A DNA stretch of 64,000 nucleotides, taken from assembly GCA_029204225.1 (NCBI GenBank), contig CM055104.1, positions 53,357,417 through 53,421,416 of the forward strand. The letters are read 5' to 3'. This document shows, piece after piece, positions 39,401 through 52,403 of the stretch (its first letter is position 1; the number at the start of each line of letters is the position of its first letter). The position numbers and the translations under genes were made by a program. Under the pieces are notes generated by a model, which was not told where the DNA came from, searched no databases, and saw only the letters and a list, made by a program, of their open reading frames with translations. This DNA comes from Diphasiastrum complanatum (lineage: Eukaryota; Streptophyta; Lycopodiopsida; Lycopodiales; Lycopodiaceae).

Positions 39401-42400
39401 TTCACCACCACGATCTGAACGTAGTTGTCTAACTCTCTTTGAAGTCTTAGAGTGCACAAAACTGAGAAATTCTTTAAATTTCGAAAGAACGTCACTTTTA
39501 TTAGCAATAAAATAGACCATTGCTAATCGACTAAAATCGTCAATGAATGTGACAAAATAACGTGCACTTCCAATAGAGTTAACAGGCAAAGGTCCACAAA
39601 CATCTGAGCGAAATAGGAAATAAAGGTGCTTTACCAGGACGATGAAGAATGTCTGGGGGGGTGGTATCCCCTTGTGGTAGGATAGTCTCAAGGCTAGAAA
39701 GAATACGTTCAATACGACTCTCAAGATGATCCATGCGGGAATCAATATGTGTAAAACAATCATCTAAAGAGCTCTGCGGAGGGTCTTCTGATGAAGAAGT
39801 TGCCATAGGGACTAAGGAAGAGACAAAAACCTAAGGGAGAGGACGTTTGTCGTCACCCCAACTTAGTCTAACTTCCAAAATCACCAAAAATGGCACGTAA
39901 ATAGTCAATCAAGATGGATAATAATCAGAAAATGAGGGGCTGAGAAAGTAGAAGGTTTCTAACAAAATGGAAAAATGGAAAGAGGAGGGTGTGAGGCAAC
40001 AAATATGAACAGGAATAGGGAGCTGGAAAGAGCAGTATATGAGCAGAAAAGACAGCAAGTAGGTGCAAAAAGGAAGTGCAAAAAGGGCGCAAGCAATACC
40101 TGGGTGGGTGCTGATCCGTCGTTCACTCGATAGTGCCAACAAAGAGAGGTAAAAGCTGAAGATAATAGGGCACTGGGCTGAAAAAAGGTGCTGAAGTAAG
40201 GTGCTTAACAGCTTCCAATCAATAGCCGAAACGGACAGCAAGTCGGTGAAAAGAACCGCTAAAAATGAGACGGTAGTAGGGCACTGGACAATAGCTACCA
40301 CATCTGCAAAAACAATGAAAATCTGCCGAAAAAATCGACGAAAGTGATGGGTTACCGCTAAAAATGAGATGGTAGTAGGGCGCTGAACAGCCTCCAATCA
40401 ATATCAAAAATGGACAGCAAGTCGGTGACGAAAAGTGTCGAAAATGATGAGTAGTAGGGCGCTGGGCAATAGCTACCACATCTGCAAAAACAATGAAAAT
40501 CTGCCGAAAAAATCGACGAAAGTGATGGGTTAGCAGGGCGCTGGACAGCCTCCACCAAAACTGCAAAAAATGATGAAGAAATCGTCGAAAGTGATGGGCA
40601 GTAGGGCGCTGGACAGCCACCACCAATCTGCAAAAATGACAGAGAAAAATCGATGAAAGTGATGGGTGGTAGGGCGCTGGACAGCCTCCACCAATCTGCA
40701 GGAAGGTTGATGGAGAAAAATTGATGAAAGTGATGGGTGGTAAGGGGCTGGACAGCCTCAACCAATCTGCAGGAAGGTTGACGAAGAAAAAATCGATGAA
40801 AGTGATGGGTGGTAGGGCGCTGGACAGCCTCCACCAATCTGCAGGAAAGTGCTCTGATACCAAGTTACAAGCTAAGATTCACTAGCTATGCTAGAAAGCA
40901 GGACTTAAGCTAGAAAGCAGGAAGAGAATGCTTAAGGAGGCTAAAAGAGGAGCAATCATCATAAACTGAATAAAGGAATACAATGCTGCCCTACTTATAC
41001 CCTCTCCCTGAATCAAATGGAGGAATCAAAAAAGGGAGGGAAAAGGATTTGGAGGGAAAATAGTGCGTCCTCCCAATAGGAGGACCCCCACTCCAAATCA
41101 ATGTGACCAAGTCCTAAAAATATAACCAAATAGGGCCCAAGGCTAGTATATGAATAAAAAGGGCCCTTAGGCCTGCTTATGCATAATAACAATAAAAGAA
41201 TGGACGCGGCGAATGTAATGAGCCAAGTCCATAACTGCTTCCATGTGGATTCAGTGCATGGGCAGGTGGGGTTGGCTCTACACTCTATATATACCCTTAC
41301 CAGTGTCAATGAGGAGGATTGAAGAGTCTGTGGCCGTTATGTTGTCAGACTGTGAAGCGCTCTTCCTGTGGCTTGCCTATCTCCTGGATTGCTCGGAGGC
41401 TAGACTGGTATTGGGTCTAGGTTTGGTTGGGACGGTTTCGTCTACTGCAATCCTCCCTTGGTGTTCTAGGAAGCTCTATTTTGGTTGGGAGTCCTGGGGG
41501 ACGTTTTAAAGGACATCTCATATATCATAAGGGCAACACATCTAGGATCCACATAAGTGATGAGAGAGCGTAAAGTGGGTGCATCCCTGAAAAGGAAATG
41601 ATAGTGCCCCAAGATCTCTAGGCAAACATCTAAAAAGGAAATGCTCCTCCGACTCAATCTCTCCCAAGGAACACATCTGACATAGTCTGTCCTCACGTGG
41701 AGTCCCCTAATACGACCAGTCTCAATAGCAAGCTGGTGGGAAGAAACCCGAACTGTCCAAGAGTAAAATTGTAAACAGTGTGATTTCCGTCCTACCAGTC
41801 ATCAGTTTTTATGATAGTTCTTCGCTAGATAACATCCTAGTGATAGGCATTTCTCATGGTTTGGATCTCTTCAAAACTTTGAATTTGACACATTATTCAG
41901 GAAAAAGTAATGCTACTATAGAGGCTCTCTCATTTTCTTGCATACATTTTTCCATCTCTAATGTTAAACCTAACTAGTTTGACCTCCTACATGATTATTC
42001 ACTTTATTGACAATTGTTCATATGATATTACTACTCTTGCATTCCTACTACCTTACTTCTTTAGCCTAGGTTTTGAATAACGTCCATTCATTCTTCTCTT
42101 GTAAGTTGTTGGTGATCGTTTTGGTCTCCAAAAGTCCTTTGTACGTCTTGAACCCACTTCTATCAACCCAATATAGAGAACAATGCCACAACATTGAATT
42201 ATTTAGTCATCTTCCTTGTGCCAAAAACAACTACACCAAAGGTGAGACACAAGGACGTTTACAGCATTGGCTGATAAGTCATTGACAGCGGACACACATT
42301 CTAGTGTGCACAACTATTACTGCAAAACAATCCCGACATATATTTTTGTTTTCTAGACAAAGTTGATGTTGAATATGCAAATTCTTGATATTGTTTAAAG

Positions 42401-45400
42401 AAGACACATCAAATTCTTGATATTGATGAGAAGAAAAAGGAAGGAAAAACATTACATGTTTAACCCACCCACTTAATGTATCAAACTTTAGCAGACGATA
42501 CATCCTTTATCATATTTCCATCGAGCTTCTTGAGAATAAGATCCATGTTTGTACACTTACTAGCCTTAGCCTAACATGCCACATTTTAGAAGCAAATATT
42601 ATAAGTATTTTGCATCACTTACCACATGGAATAATCCAAAACTTGAACCTTCCATCTGCATCTGAATTAACATGACACACTGCGGTTTCGGACCTGGGAG
42701 AATTCCCCGGTCCTTGTGGACAATAGACATTGGAAACATCAGTTGAGTGCAGATAAACTTGAACACCCAGCACTGGATTGCCCTGTCAATCCATAAGTGA
42801 AAGAATGATGCTGTAGGTAAGAAAAATTGGGATGACATTAAGTGCCCTCAAGCTTAATGAGTTTGAAATGTGCCACAAAAAGCCCTACATATATCAAAAT
42901 TTTACAAATAGAGATTCAATTCACTGATAGATCACTGTGGTCTCATCCAAGGATCTGATCGCAACTCTATGATTCATTATGACAATCACTATCCACCTCA
43001 AATTTGGTTCATAGGCTAGCAAAATGATATGCTGATCTTGCTTACAATACCACAACTAAACACCCGAAGGTACTACAGAGGAAGATGTATAACTTAGAAG
43101 CCTAAAATAAAAAAAGCAGAAATTTTTAGCAGTATGTAACAATCCACATCTACAATCTGCTAAGAATGGTCATACAGAGAAAACTGTAGTTGTCAAGGGC
43201 TTCAAGCAGATGCTGACACAGTCGCCTGCAGCATAATGTGTCATATAGTACAAATATATTCTCAGGAAAACATAAGAAATGAGATTGATTATTTACTTAT
43301 CAAAGCAGTACCTGCAAGATGTTAGCTGAGAAACTGAAACAGTAAGAGAGTGGTACTACAGCTGCACATCACAAATTACATGTGAAATCTTTGACTATAT
43401 GGAAGCTATCCACAAAGCTGAGGGGCTATGGGGACTACATGTAACAAGATCCCTGCCCGTGTCATCAGTGTGTTGAGTCACATGTATCAAAACACTAGCC
43501 AAATCTCAGTACAGAGTGGTTTCCTAAACAGTCATTTTGCAATTGCTGTTGGAAACAATTATACAAAATAAGGGGAATTCCCATGAGTCATAACATGAGA
43601 GGAAAAGCTAGGACATAGGAAAATGAAGTACGGTATTTTGGCACAAAGGATGTACAAACATCTATTACATATATGTTGCTTTGCCAAAAAAGGTACAATG
43701 TATTAACTGAGAAATTAGTACCTGAGATACAACGGTCCCTTCTACCGTGTAACCTGACACAAACAAAATGTCATCCAGCACAACATTGCCCCAGCCAAGC
43801 TCCACCTATTCAACCAGCACTAGCAAGTTAATAAACAGAACAATATCAAAGATATAAAAGATCGCCATACTTCTACCAAACACAACTAAAACACACATAT
43901 CATGACTTCAAAAGTGGACCCATCACCCATCTATAATGCACTGTAGTGTGTAAGAAGTGTGTATTAACAGATGAATTGCTCAACCCTAAAATTGCATGTA
44001 GTTCAGAAGAGTAACAGTTGAGAAATGTATTACCTCTGGAGCTCCTTTTATGGTCACATTCAACTTCGAATGAAATGCGTCTATCTTATATTTTCCTGAA
44101 AATAGACCAACCATGCATGCTTTTCTTGGTTAAAGATATCAGCCCAAGTCAAATGGTGAAATTATCTTTGTTACGATTCTCACATCTTTCAAAACAGAAA
44201 TGATCTCAGTTTAGGAGAAAGGCTAATCTCCAGTTGAGAATCGGCAGTGACTTAAATATCTAGTAGAGCATACATACACAGTGAGTCTCTTACCGTAACT
44301 CTTAAGGAGACTACAAATTGTACAAATACAGTCGTTCTCTTCTCATTGGACTGTTCATCTGTTGAGAGACTTGAGAGTTCTTGGTAGGAGGCTCTGAGAG
44401 CAGTGTTGTTTTGGAGGAGGGCCTGCTAAGAAATTGTTTGTTGATTGTTTTGAAATCTTAGTTGGAGATTAATCTGCAATCTATAATTTTCTTATTCTGG
44501 ATATATCTTCATGCATGTTGCTTACAGGAGGTTACTAGTCCATAGTATAGATCATGGAGTTGGTTATTCCAGACTTTGTGGGTTGACTCCACAAACTCAC
44601 AAATGCTCATTTTGACTTCTATTTCAGACTTGAGATTGACACACAAACTTGCACACATGCACAAATGCGCAACACACATCATACTTCATGTGAAAGATTT
44701 CCACTTTAATAATCATTGTCCATCCTCCTTGTTGTGTTCACCTGAGAAATTATAATCATGAAAAGGGTTTTCATTAATGTTTCCCTCTTACTCTGGAATT
44801 TGTCCTTGGTTGTCCACAGCCCCTCAAGCATTCACATGGCATGGCTTGGGGGCTAGATCCAGAATTGATCCAGGATTGGTTGGGTGGTTTTGCTCCTACA
44901 TGTCTCTTGTTGTGGTTCTCCTATCCTCATCTTAGGGGTGTTTTCCCTAGTGGTCATTACAACCAGTATCATCATTGGTCTTAGATTGGTCTTAGAATGC
45001 TTGCTTTAGTCGGTCTAGTACCTGACATGTATATTCCCCAAATTTCAAAGGGGGGGTGTAAATAGGGGTGGATTTGAACTAAAACACACTTCTGATAAAG
45101 AGATGCTACCGAAATTCTCCAAAATACCCAAACATCTCTTTAGCATCCTAGGGGCCACCCAAGCATTCTCAAAGCTCAACTGCTAAATTTGGCAATCTTT
45201 CTTGCTATTTTTAGCTAAGTCTGTCACTTCCATAGAGGCACACACCAATACGTATCTAGTATATGCTATGAAGGTAGTTGTTGACAAATGGAAAGGTATT
45301 TGTGCCAAACTTGAAGGATCTTCGTTGTAAGATACTTCATGAATGCCATGATAGTCCCTGTGCAGGGCACCCTGGTATAGATAAGACCAGTGAACTAGTA

Positions 45401-48400
45401 AGAGGGCATTATTTCTAGCACGATTTAAGGGAGTACCAGCGTTGCAGTTTGTCAAGTCAACAAAGCCGAGAGAGTAAGTCCTCCGGGCTTGCTGCATACA
45501 CCTGAGATACCTACAGGAAGGTGGGAAAACTAATTCAATACGTTTTCTAGCAGTAAGTTTCGAAATGTACAATAAGTTCCAAGCAGATTTGGTAGGAACA
45601 GATTTCTGAGGCTATAACCTACATTCAGATATAGCAAACATATGTTGTGCACACTGCACATACAGAGTCCAGATATATGGATGTAACAACATTCATTGTA
45701 GTGTAATGTTCATATGCATAAAGTTAGTATTTCTACAAGCAGCACGTTAAAATTTGTTAAGCTTTGCTAATTCATAATGCTTCCATTACACATCACAGTC
45801 CACACTATCTTTAAAATTATATCTAGGAAATTATTTGTAGATGAGAACATAGGGATGCAGAAACTCAGGCGGACATATGTGAAAAATCAATCTCAATAAT
45901 ACTAGTGAACATATATATCTCCGAATTCAATGAAGATGGATATGTTCAGCAATACTACAAAAGAGATCTCAAAAGTGATCTGATTTTACTTATGTAAGGT
46001 GTTTTATTTTATTTAAGATGTTTCAAAACATCTGAATGAGCATATTTGAAAACAAGAAGTTATGCTTTTAAGGAGAGCGTTCATCAATGTTTGCAATCTT
46101 GACAATTGGAATGCCCTATAAAATTTGCAAAGGTTCAAAAATAGTCCTGATGCAATTGACATGGAGTTCTTAAATCTCGATTCACACTTGTCTTTTCTAG
46201 ATGAGTCCATTTCACAAGTAGAAAGCATTTCCCAAGGATCAAATCTATGTTGCGCGTTCCGTTTCGGAAATCCGTTTCTCGGAACGCAAACTTTTTTTTT
46301 TTTTTGGGGGGAGTGTGCCAATACGAGTATCAGATTAAAGGTGTTTTCAAGAGCAATTCACTTATCTAGTTTGCTCAGATTTCCAAGAGTGCGGTCCAAT
46401 TTTGGGCCATTAAGTGGTTCTTTATCGAACATCTTTATTTCTGTATCATGTGAAATGAAATCACATGGAACCGTATTGAATTACAGCAAACCGACAACAA
46501 TTATGAAGCATAAGCACCTATCTCCGATTTTGTGACAAAAAAGTGAGTCAACTCAACGTACTCAACAAAATACAAGTACAGTATCTCTATCTATAATTAA
46601 CCGGATCAATATGGCTCTAACCTCTATGCAATGTTATTTTGCCTCTTTCCAGTTTATCAATACGTTGTTCTGATGCATTCAAAAAATAATTTCCAAGTTC
46701 ATTTAGAACTAACTAAACTATCAAAAGAAAAAAAATATGCCATTAGGCTTTTTTCTACAAAAATAAATAAATAAATAAATTTGTGATCCGCAGGTCGTGG
46801 ATCGCTTGATGTCACATTGATTGCTGCCAAAAAAAGATATAAAATGTAGAAGTGTGTATCTGCTGGCTCCTGTTATGGTATTTTACCTTCAATCTATACA
46901 ATTTGTATAATGGATTATAAAACAGATGAGCTCATTAACTGGATGCAATTTTATCCACGCACCCACACATGATATGCATAATAGTCCAGTTAGTCAATGC
47001 TATGCATGTGCATGTGAATATGCAGATAAATGAAACTCAATGCATACAAAAGTCTTCACCAACTATGTAGTATGTACATACATGATACAATACATATTTA
47101 TAAACTGAAATTAGGACCATGCAAAAATCCTACTTGCTCCCAGTTACATATGTATAGAGATAAATAGACTGATGAAGCAAACACACGCATGCACACATCT
47201 GCATAAACATATCATTGTCCACTTGGATGCAAAAGCAATTTTCAAGACACATGGTCAATAACTAACGTAGTGATTATTGAACCTTGAAGTAAATATGATT
47301 GATAGATTGTACACCAGCACTTCATTATTTTTCTCCATCAATATGGCAAGCATTTTACCTGTAAGAAGATTTCCGAATTCAAAGGTACCTCCAGCCACTG
47401 TTTTCACTGATATTTTATTGGCTGAGGGTACATCATCACCTGCAGGAGTTAAGGTAACATCTACGCCCGCGGGACCCTGTCCAACATTTTTACAGCTAGG
47501 ACCACCTACCGCACCAGCTACCCTTCCAGAAAGGGTGAATCTGGAAAAGGGCAAATTGAACAATCTTTACATTGGCACAGCAAATGACAGCCATAGATTG
47601 TACCAAACACACCAACAGGCTCTAAGTTTATTACAAATGGCATCTCATTCGGATAACAGTTTCAAGCAACTTAGCTTGCATTGTGTTTAGAGATGCTTAG
47701 AAAGCGTAGATAGGTAGTCAGGTCCCACCCTGTGTAATGAAAATTAATGTCCTCATTGCCATTGCAACCATTCTGATCAACCACAGCTATCACCTGCACT
47801 CACACAGGTTTTGCATAAGTCGTACTTAAGGAAAATCATAAAAGGTTCCAATTAAAGCCTTCAAACCAAATGTTGTTCAATTTACTCCAAATTGCTTGAA
47901 CTTATCTACTTTCTAATATCGAACTAGCTCTCAAGAAGAAATCAGCAGTATCTAACATATTGAAAGCTCTCTATAGGTTTGAATGGAGAATCTTAAACCT
48001 GGTTTCAAGGAGTTGTGGACCAAGTATGCAATGGATGTTCTGGAACAGTGAGGTGATTTTGAATGTACTATTTAAAAAATTTGGACGAAACATGGTTTTT
48101 TTGGAGACCATCTTTAAGCAATCTTTGACATAGAGTTCAAAATTACCAACAAGTCACGTTTTGGTCAAAAGGGATACTATGGCATATTACGTTCTAAAGC
48201 TGGATCTTATCATGAAAGTCACGAGCGCAGTGTGGCTTGGGACAACATGACGGGGAAATCGGTAAAACTCAGGCAGTGGAGGTAGGGGAATGATAGGACT
48301 ACCAGACGGACTGCCAATAGGAGAAGGCGATGAAGTAGCACCAAAGCTAGGTAAAGATGTCATGGAGGCCTCTCCAGGACCATGATGAGGCTTTATGGCA

Positions 48401-51400
48401 TCAATCTGGGACTGAAGAGAGGCAAAGCTTGTCACGACAACATCTAAATGGGAAGAAATCCCATAAACAACACTATCAACGAGTTGTTGAATGTGTTCAG
48501 CTAAGGCGTCTTGAGGTGTCTCACTAGTAGATGGAGATGAAGCAACCATCGAAAAAGTAGTGATAAAAAATAGACAAGAAACCTGAGGGAGAGGACTTTT
48601 GTAGTCATCCCAACCTAGTCTAATTCAAGCACCAAAAACCCGACTAATATGGATAGCCAAAAGAAGGTAACAATGCTGTAAAAATGGAGTAGCTAAGAAG
48701 ATATAAAAAGCTGGAAAAATAATGTCAAAAATGCTGTAAAAATGGAGTAGCTAAGAAGATATAAAAAGCTGGAAAAATAATGTCAAAAAAAACGGCATGA
48801 GGTAAAGAAGTAATAACTGCTATAAATGCTACATAACAATGCTGGGAAAATACCTCCAAATGTATGGAGAAATTTTGATAGTGCTAGCTGAAAATAGACA
48901 CTCAAACTGCCAACATAAGAGCCTCCAAATAGCTGGACAATGGTCACCAATATAATAGAGGTAATGGCTAGAAAAAATGACTAGAAAGAGGCACCAAATA
49001 TAGGTATAGATGGGCGCTAAAAACAGTAGATATAATGACAAAAAGTGGACAACAAATGGGTGAAATTATGGTTGTCACATAAGAGCTTGATATGGCCATA
49101 GATGGGTGTTGAAAAGTGGTGGGATAATGGCAAATAATGGACAACAAAGTATGGAAAATACAGCCAGGGATCGGCGATGGACAACAAAAAATAGTTGAAA
49201 AAGCTGGCAAAATGTCCAAAGTTGGCAAGATCAAGAAGCTGGAAATGCGTAATGGACAGCTGAAAAGATGGAGACAAAAATTAGGTAGGAAAGGGGTGAT
49301 GGATAACAACAAAATGGAAAGTATATGGGGTAGAAATGGGCGTTAATGAGCTCATATCTCTGCTCAACTGCTTGGAACTCACTGACTCGCTGGATATATG
49401 TGATGAGCTGGAGTAGGGCATTAATGCAAAACAGAAGAAAAGATGAGAGAGAAATGGGCGTGGGGTGGCTGTCTGGATGGGCAATGGACTGCTACGAGAA
49501 ATTGTGCAAAATGGGCAGCGAAATGGGCGCTAGACAGCCGGTTGGGTGCGTGCTGAGTGATTCTCCTCCAATCAAAGACAAAAAAACTGCAAAATGTAGA
49601 TCCATATGCTGAAAATCCAATTCGTAGATGGGGCGCCCTCCTAGAGAAAAATGCTGATGAAAAAGTGCCGAAACCTCAAATAAGGTGCTAAAAATGCATA
49701 GATACCGCTCAAAAAATCTGCAAAAATGGTTGCCAAAAAAGATAGCGGCCACTAAAATAGCCATTAGAAATAACCTACCAATTTTTGTCTATTTATTATT
49801 TTAGCCACCAAGTTTAGTGGAAGATAAGGAGGGATAATAGCGTGCCCTCCTACAAGCGGGCCTCACTCCAATATCATATGGCCAAGTACCTAATGAATGA
49901 ATAAGAGCTGAAGGCCAATACATGAATAAGAAGGGCCTAGGGGGCCTGCTTATGCATAACAATGAAGTAATAAAGAAGGATGGGGAGAATATAATGAGCC
50001 GAGTCCATAACTAAGACCTTCAAGCACATTCAGACGTATATGACCAGAATCAAAATAATGAGGGATGAACTGCATTCTATTCTGAGATATTGAAATATTC
50101 CAAATCACTTTGAATGCTGCCATTTGGGCTAAAGCTCCCAAGAAATATGTGAGTGCCCAAGCTAAGTAGTACCAGGTAGTTTATGGAATCCAATGGAATA
50201 AACCCATTATGCATCCTTTTGCTCTATTTGCTAGGATAGATTACCCTTTTGTATTGGAGAAAGCCATTCGTGTTTTAGTTTCATATGAATAGAGACTGTG
50301 ATGGTGTGATGTTTCTTGGTGTGGTGCTGTTAGTGAGAGGTGAGTGATGTTGGTGGAAGTCTTATAAAAAAAGGTGGTTATGGAGAGTTTCGTGCATCCC
50401 AATCACCATTGGACTTTGCTGGGTTCCAAAGCGGATTCAAAAGAGTGAATCGCGGGTTTGCAAAGCTGCCACCACACTTTGTAGTTAGTCGGCGTGAGTT
50501 ATGAATAGAGTCACAAATATGGCATCACATAAGAACAATAGGCTGCAGATAAAGAACAATATTAATCTCCAAGTAAGAATGCCAAATGGACATAGTGGCA
50601 GAAACCTACAAGAATTGTAAATGAGTCACCTGACATGAATCCAAGAGTAGACAAAATCATAAGCTAATGAAATCTATTAGAGAATTGGTTTTCTAAGTTG
50701 GAGACTTATTACCTAATGTACCCCAAGATTGACGTCCAGAAGATCTAGTTAGCTGCCTTACATTTGGATGAACGAGCTACTACTTGGTGCCGTGTTTACC
50801 ATACTTAGCTTGATCGAGAGGAGATGCATGTGTGGACTAGTTTTCACCATGACCTCCAACGTGCTATGATTAATCCTCGGTAGTCGTGTGCAAATTAACC
50901 AGTCCAGCCAGTCTAATAACAAATTCGAAAAAAAAGTAAATGTGCTCTGATCTTGTTGTATCCATAACATATTATGGTTTAAGGTGTATCTAAAACATAT
51001 TAAGGTTTAGTACTACATATATAAATTTTTGCCAATACCATGTACATTCTTTTACAGACTAAGAGTTTCATTACAGGAGTGCTGCATTCTAGAACGCAGG
51101 TTGGTGTTCCACCTTGTTCATGCAAAATTTGAAATACAATAGCTTGTCAGGCTGCAGAAAACCACCTTGTTGAAGAGAATAATGAGGAAAAAATACCTGC
51201 TCCGGATCAAAAGACCAACCAGAAGGACCTTTGATCTTGATCAAAAAAGTGCCCTGGAAACAGCAACCAGGCAAACAATTGAGATTACAGCTGTTATATT
51301 CCCTTATGAAAGGAAGCAGCCTCTTATACAAAGGACCATCAAAGAAGTAATAACAAGATTCACATGTAGGTCATCAATTCCAACTTACTACTATGTCTTG

Positions 51401-52366
51401 CCAGGTTTGACCAAGGTCAACAGCTTTTATGTAATTATTAATTCATGATTTTAACTTTTGTGCTTCCATGGGTTGCCTACGGAAAACCCAATATAAATAG
51501 ACATTGAAACAGTTGAACCTGACTTTACCAAACTGCTTATAAACACCATAAATCAGAAATTTAAGGTACTGTCAATCTAGATATCTTTCGGAATGTCTAG
51601 AAAATTGGCATCAAGTAAAACCAGGGAGGAAAAATTCAATTCGCTAGACAAAATTCAAACTCTACTGCATATAATGATCTCAAAGTCACCTTTTAGAGCT
51701 TACCTTGACACAAATTTAGAAGGTAATGGTTGAAGTCCTAAAGTGTGTGCTAGAATTTATGAATTAAATGACTACCAATGACATCAAGAGCAATACAAAA
51801 ACACCACAAGTACCAACAAGCATAGTTGCCTGTTTCGAAACAACGCCAGTTCCGAAAGACGTTCCAAACATGTTCCAGTTCGGAACATGACCTAAGAAAA
51901 AAAATTTGAAACACATTTTTTTCCAAAAACAACATTGTAATTTCTTTAAACTTAGTGAAGAAGTAGGAAATCACATTGACTGCCTTAAATAGACTCTTTA
52001 GACCATAGTGGCCTCTGGTACCGCTGGTATGGTACCGCCGGTACAACATCAGCCCCCGGAATGAGGGTCCGGGCCGTTTTGCCCGCATCCGCGTCCGGCG
52101 TCCGGACCCGGACGCGTCCGACCCCCGGACGCGGGGTCGGACGCGTCTATTTTTCTTTTTTTAAAAAAAAAAGAAAAACAGATGCGTCCGGGGGACGCAA
52201 TTTTTTTTTAAAAAAAAAAATTTAAAAAATTGCGTCCGGACCCCCAGACGCATCTGTTTTTTTTTTTTTCAAAAAAAAAAAAATAGCCGCGCCCGACCCT
52301 GCATCCGGGGGTCGGACATGTCCGGGTCCGGATGCCGGCAAAACGGCCCGGACCCTCGTGTCTGAT

Positions 52367-52403
<37 letters not shown>

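Larger units (their letters stand above)
36328..41236 (-). mobile_element. Ty1/copia-type LTR element, internally deleted
   Basis: On the minus strand: LTR (about 41236-40864), primer site (40862-40851), leader with a tandem array, start of gag (39806), partial integrase, RT, RNase H (ends 37122), purine tract, LTR (37113-36328). Integrase before RT is the copia order. Protease, most of gag and the integrase zinc finger are missing. The two LTRs share only their ends, so the element may be a recombinant of two related elements. Confidence 0.75.
48187..50012 (-). mobile_element. Second copy of the copia-type 5' LTR, leader and gag start
   Basis: The minus-strand order matches the element at 36328-41236: LTR-like sequence ending near 50012, leader, then an ORF start at 48549. 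About 85 bp upstream of each ATG align (39806-39890 with 48549-48640), as do 41038-41236 and 49817-50012. It is truncated at about 48187 with no pol domains. The leader also carries tandem repeats. Confidence 0.65.

Noticed and set aside
40219-40863. Long minus-strand ORFs rich in Trp, Pro and Phe
   Set aside because: They are produced by the tandem repeats in the retroelement leader, with repeated peptides in two frames and no domain.
44996-45070. A G-run followed by TGTAAA as a possible polypurine tract and LTR start
   Set aside because: No matching LTR or adjoining RNase H was found. A G-run alone is too weak.
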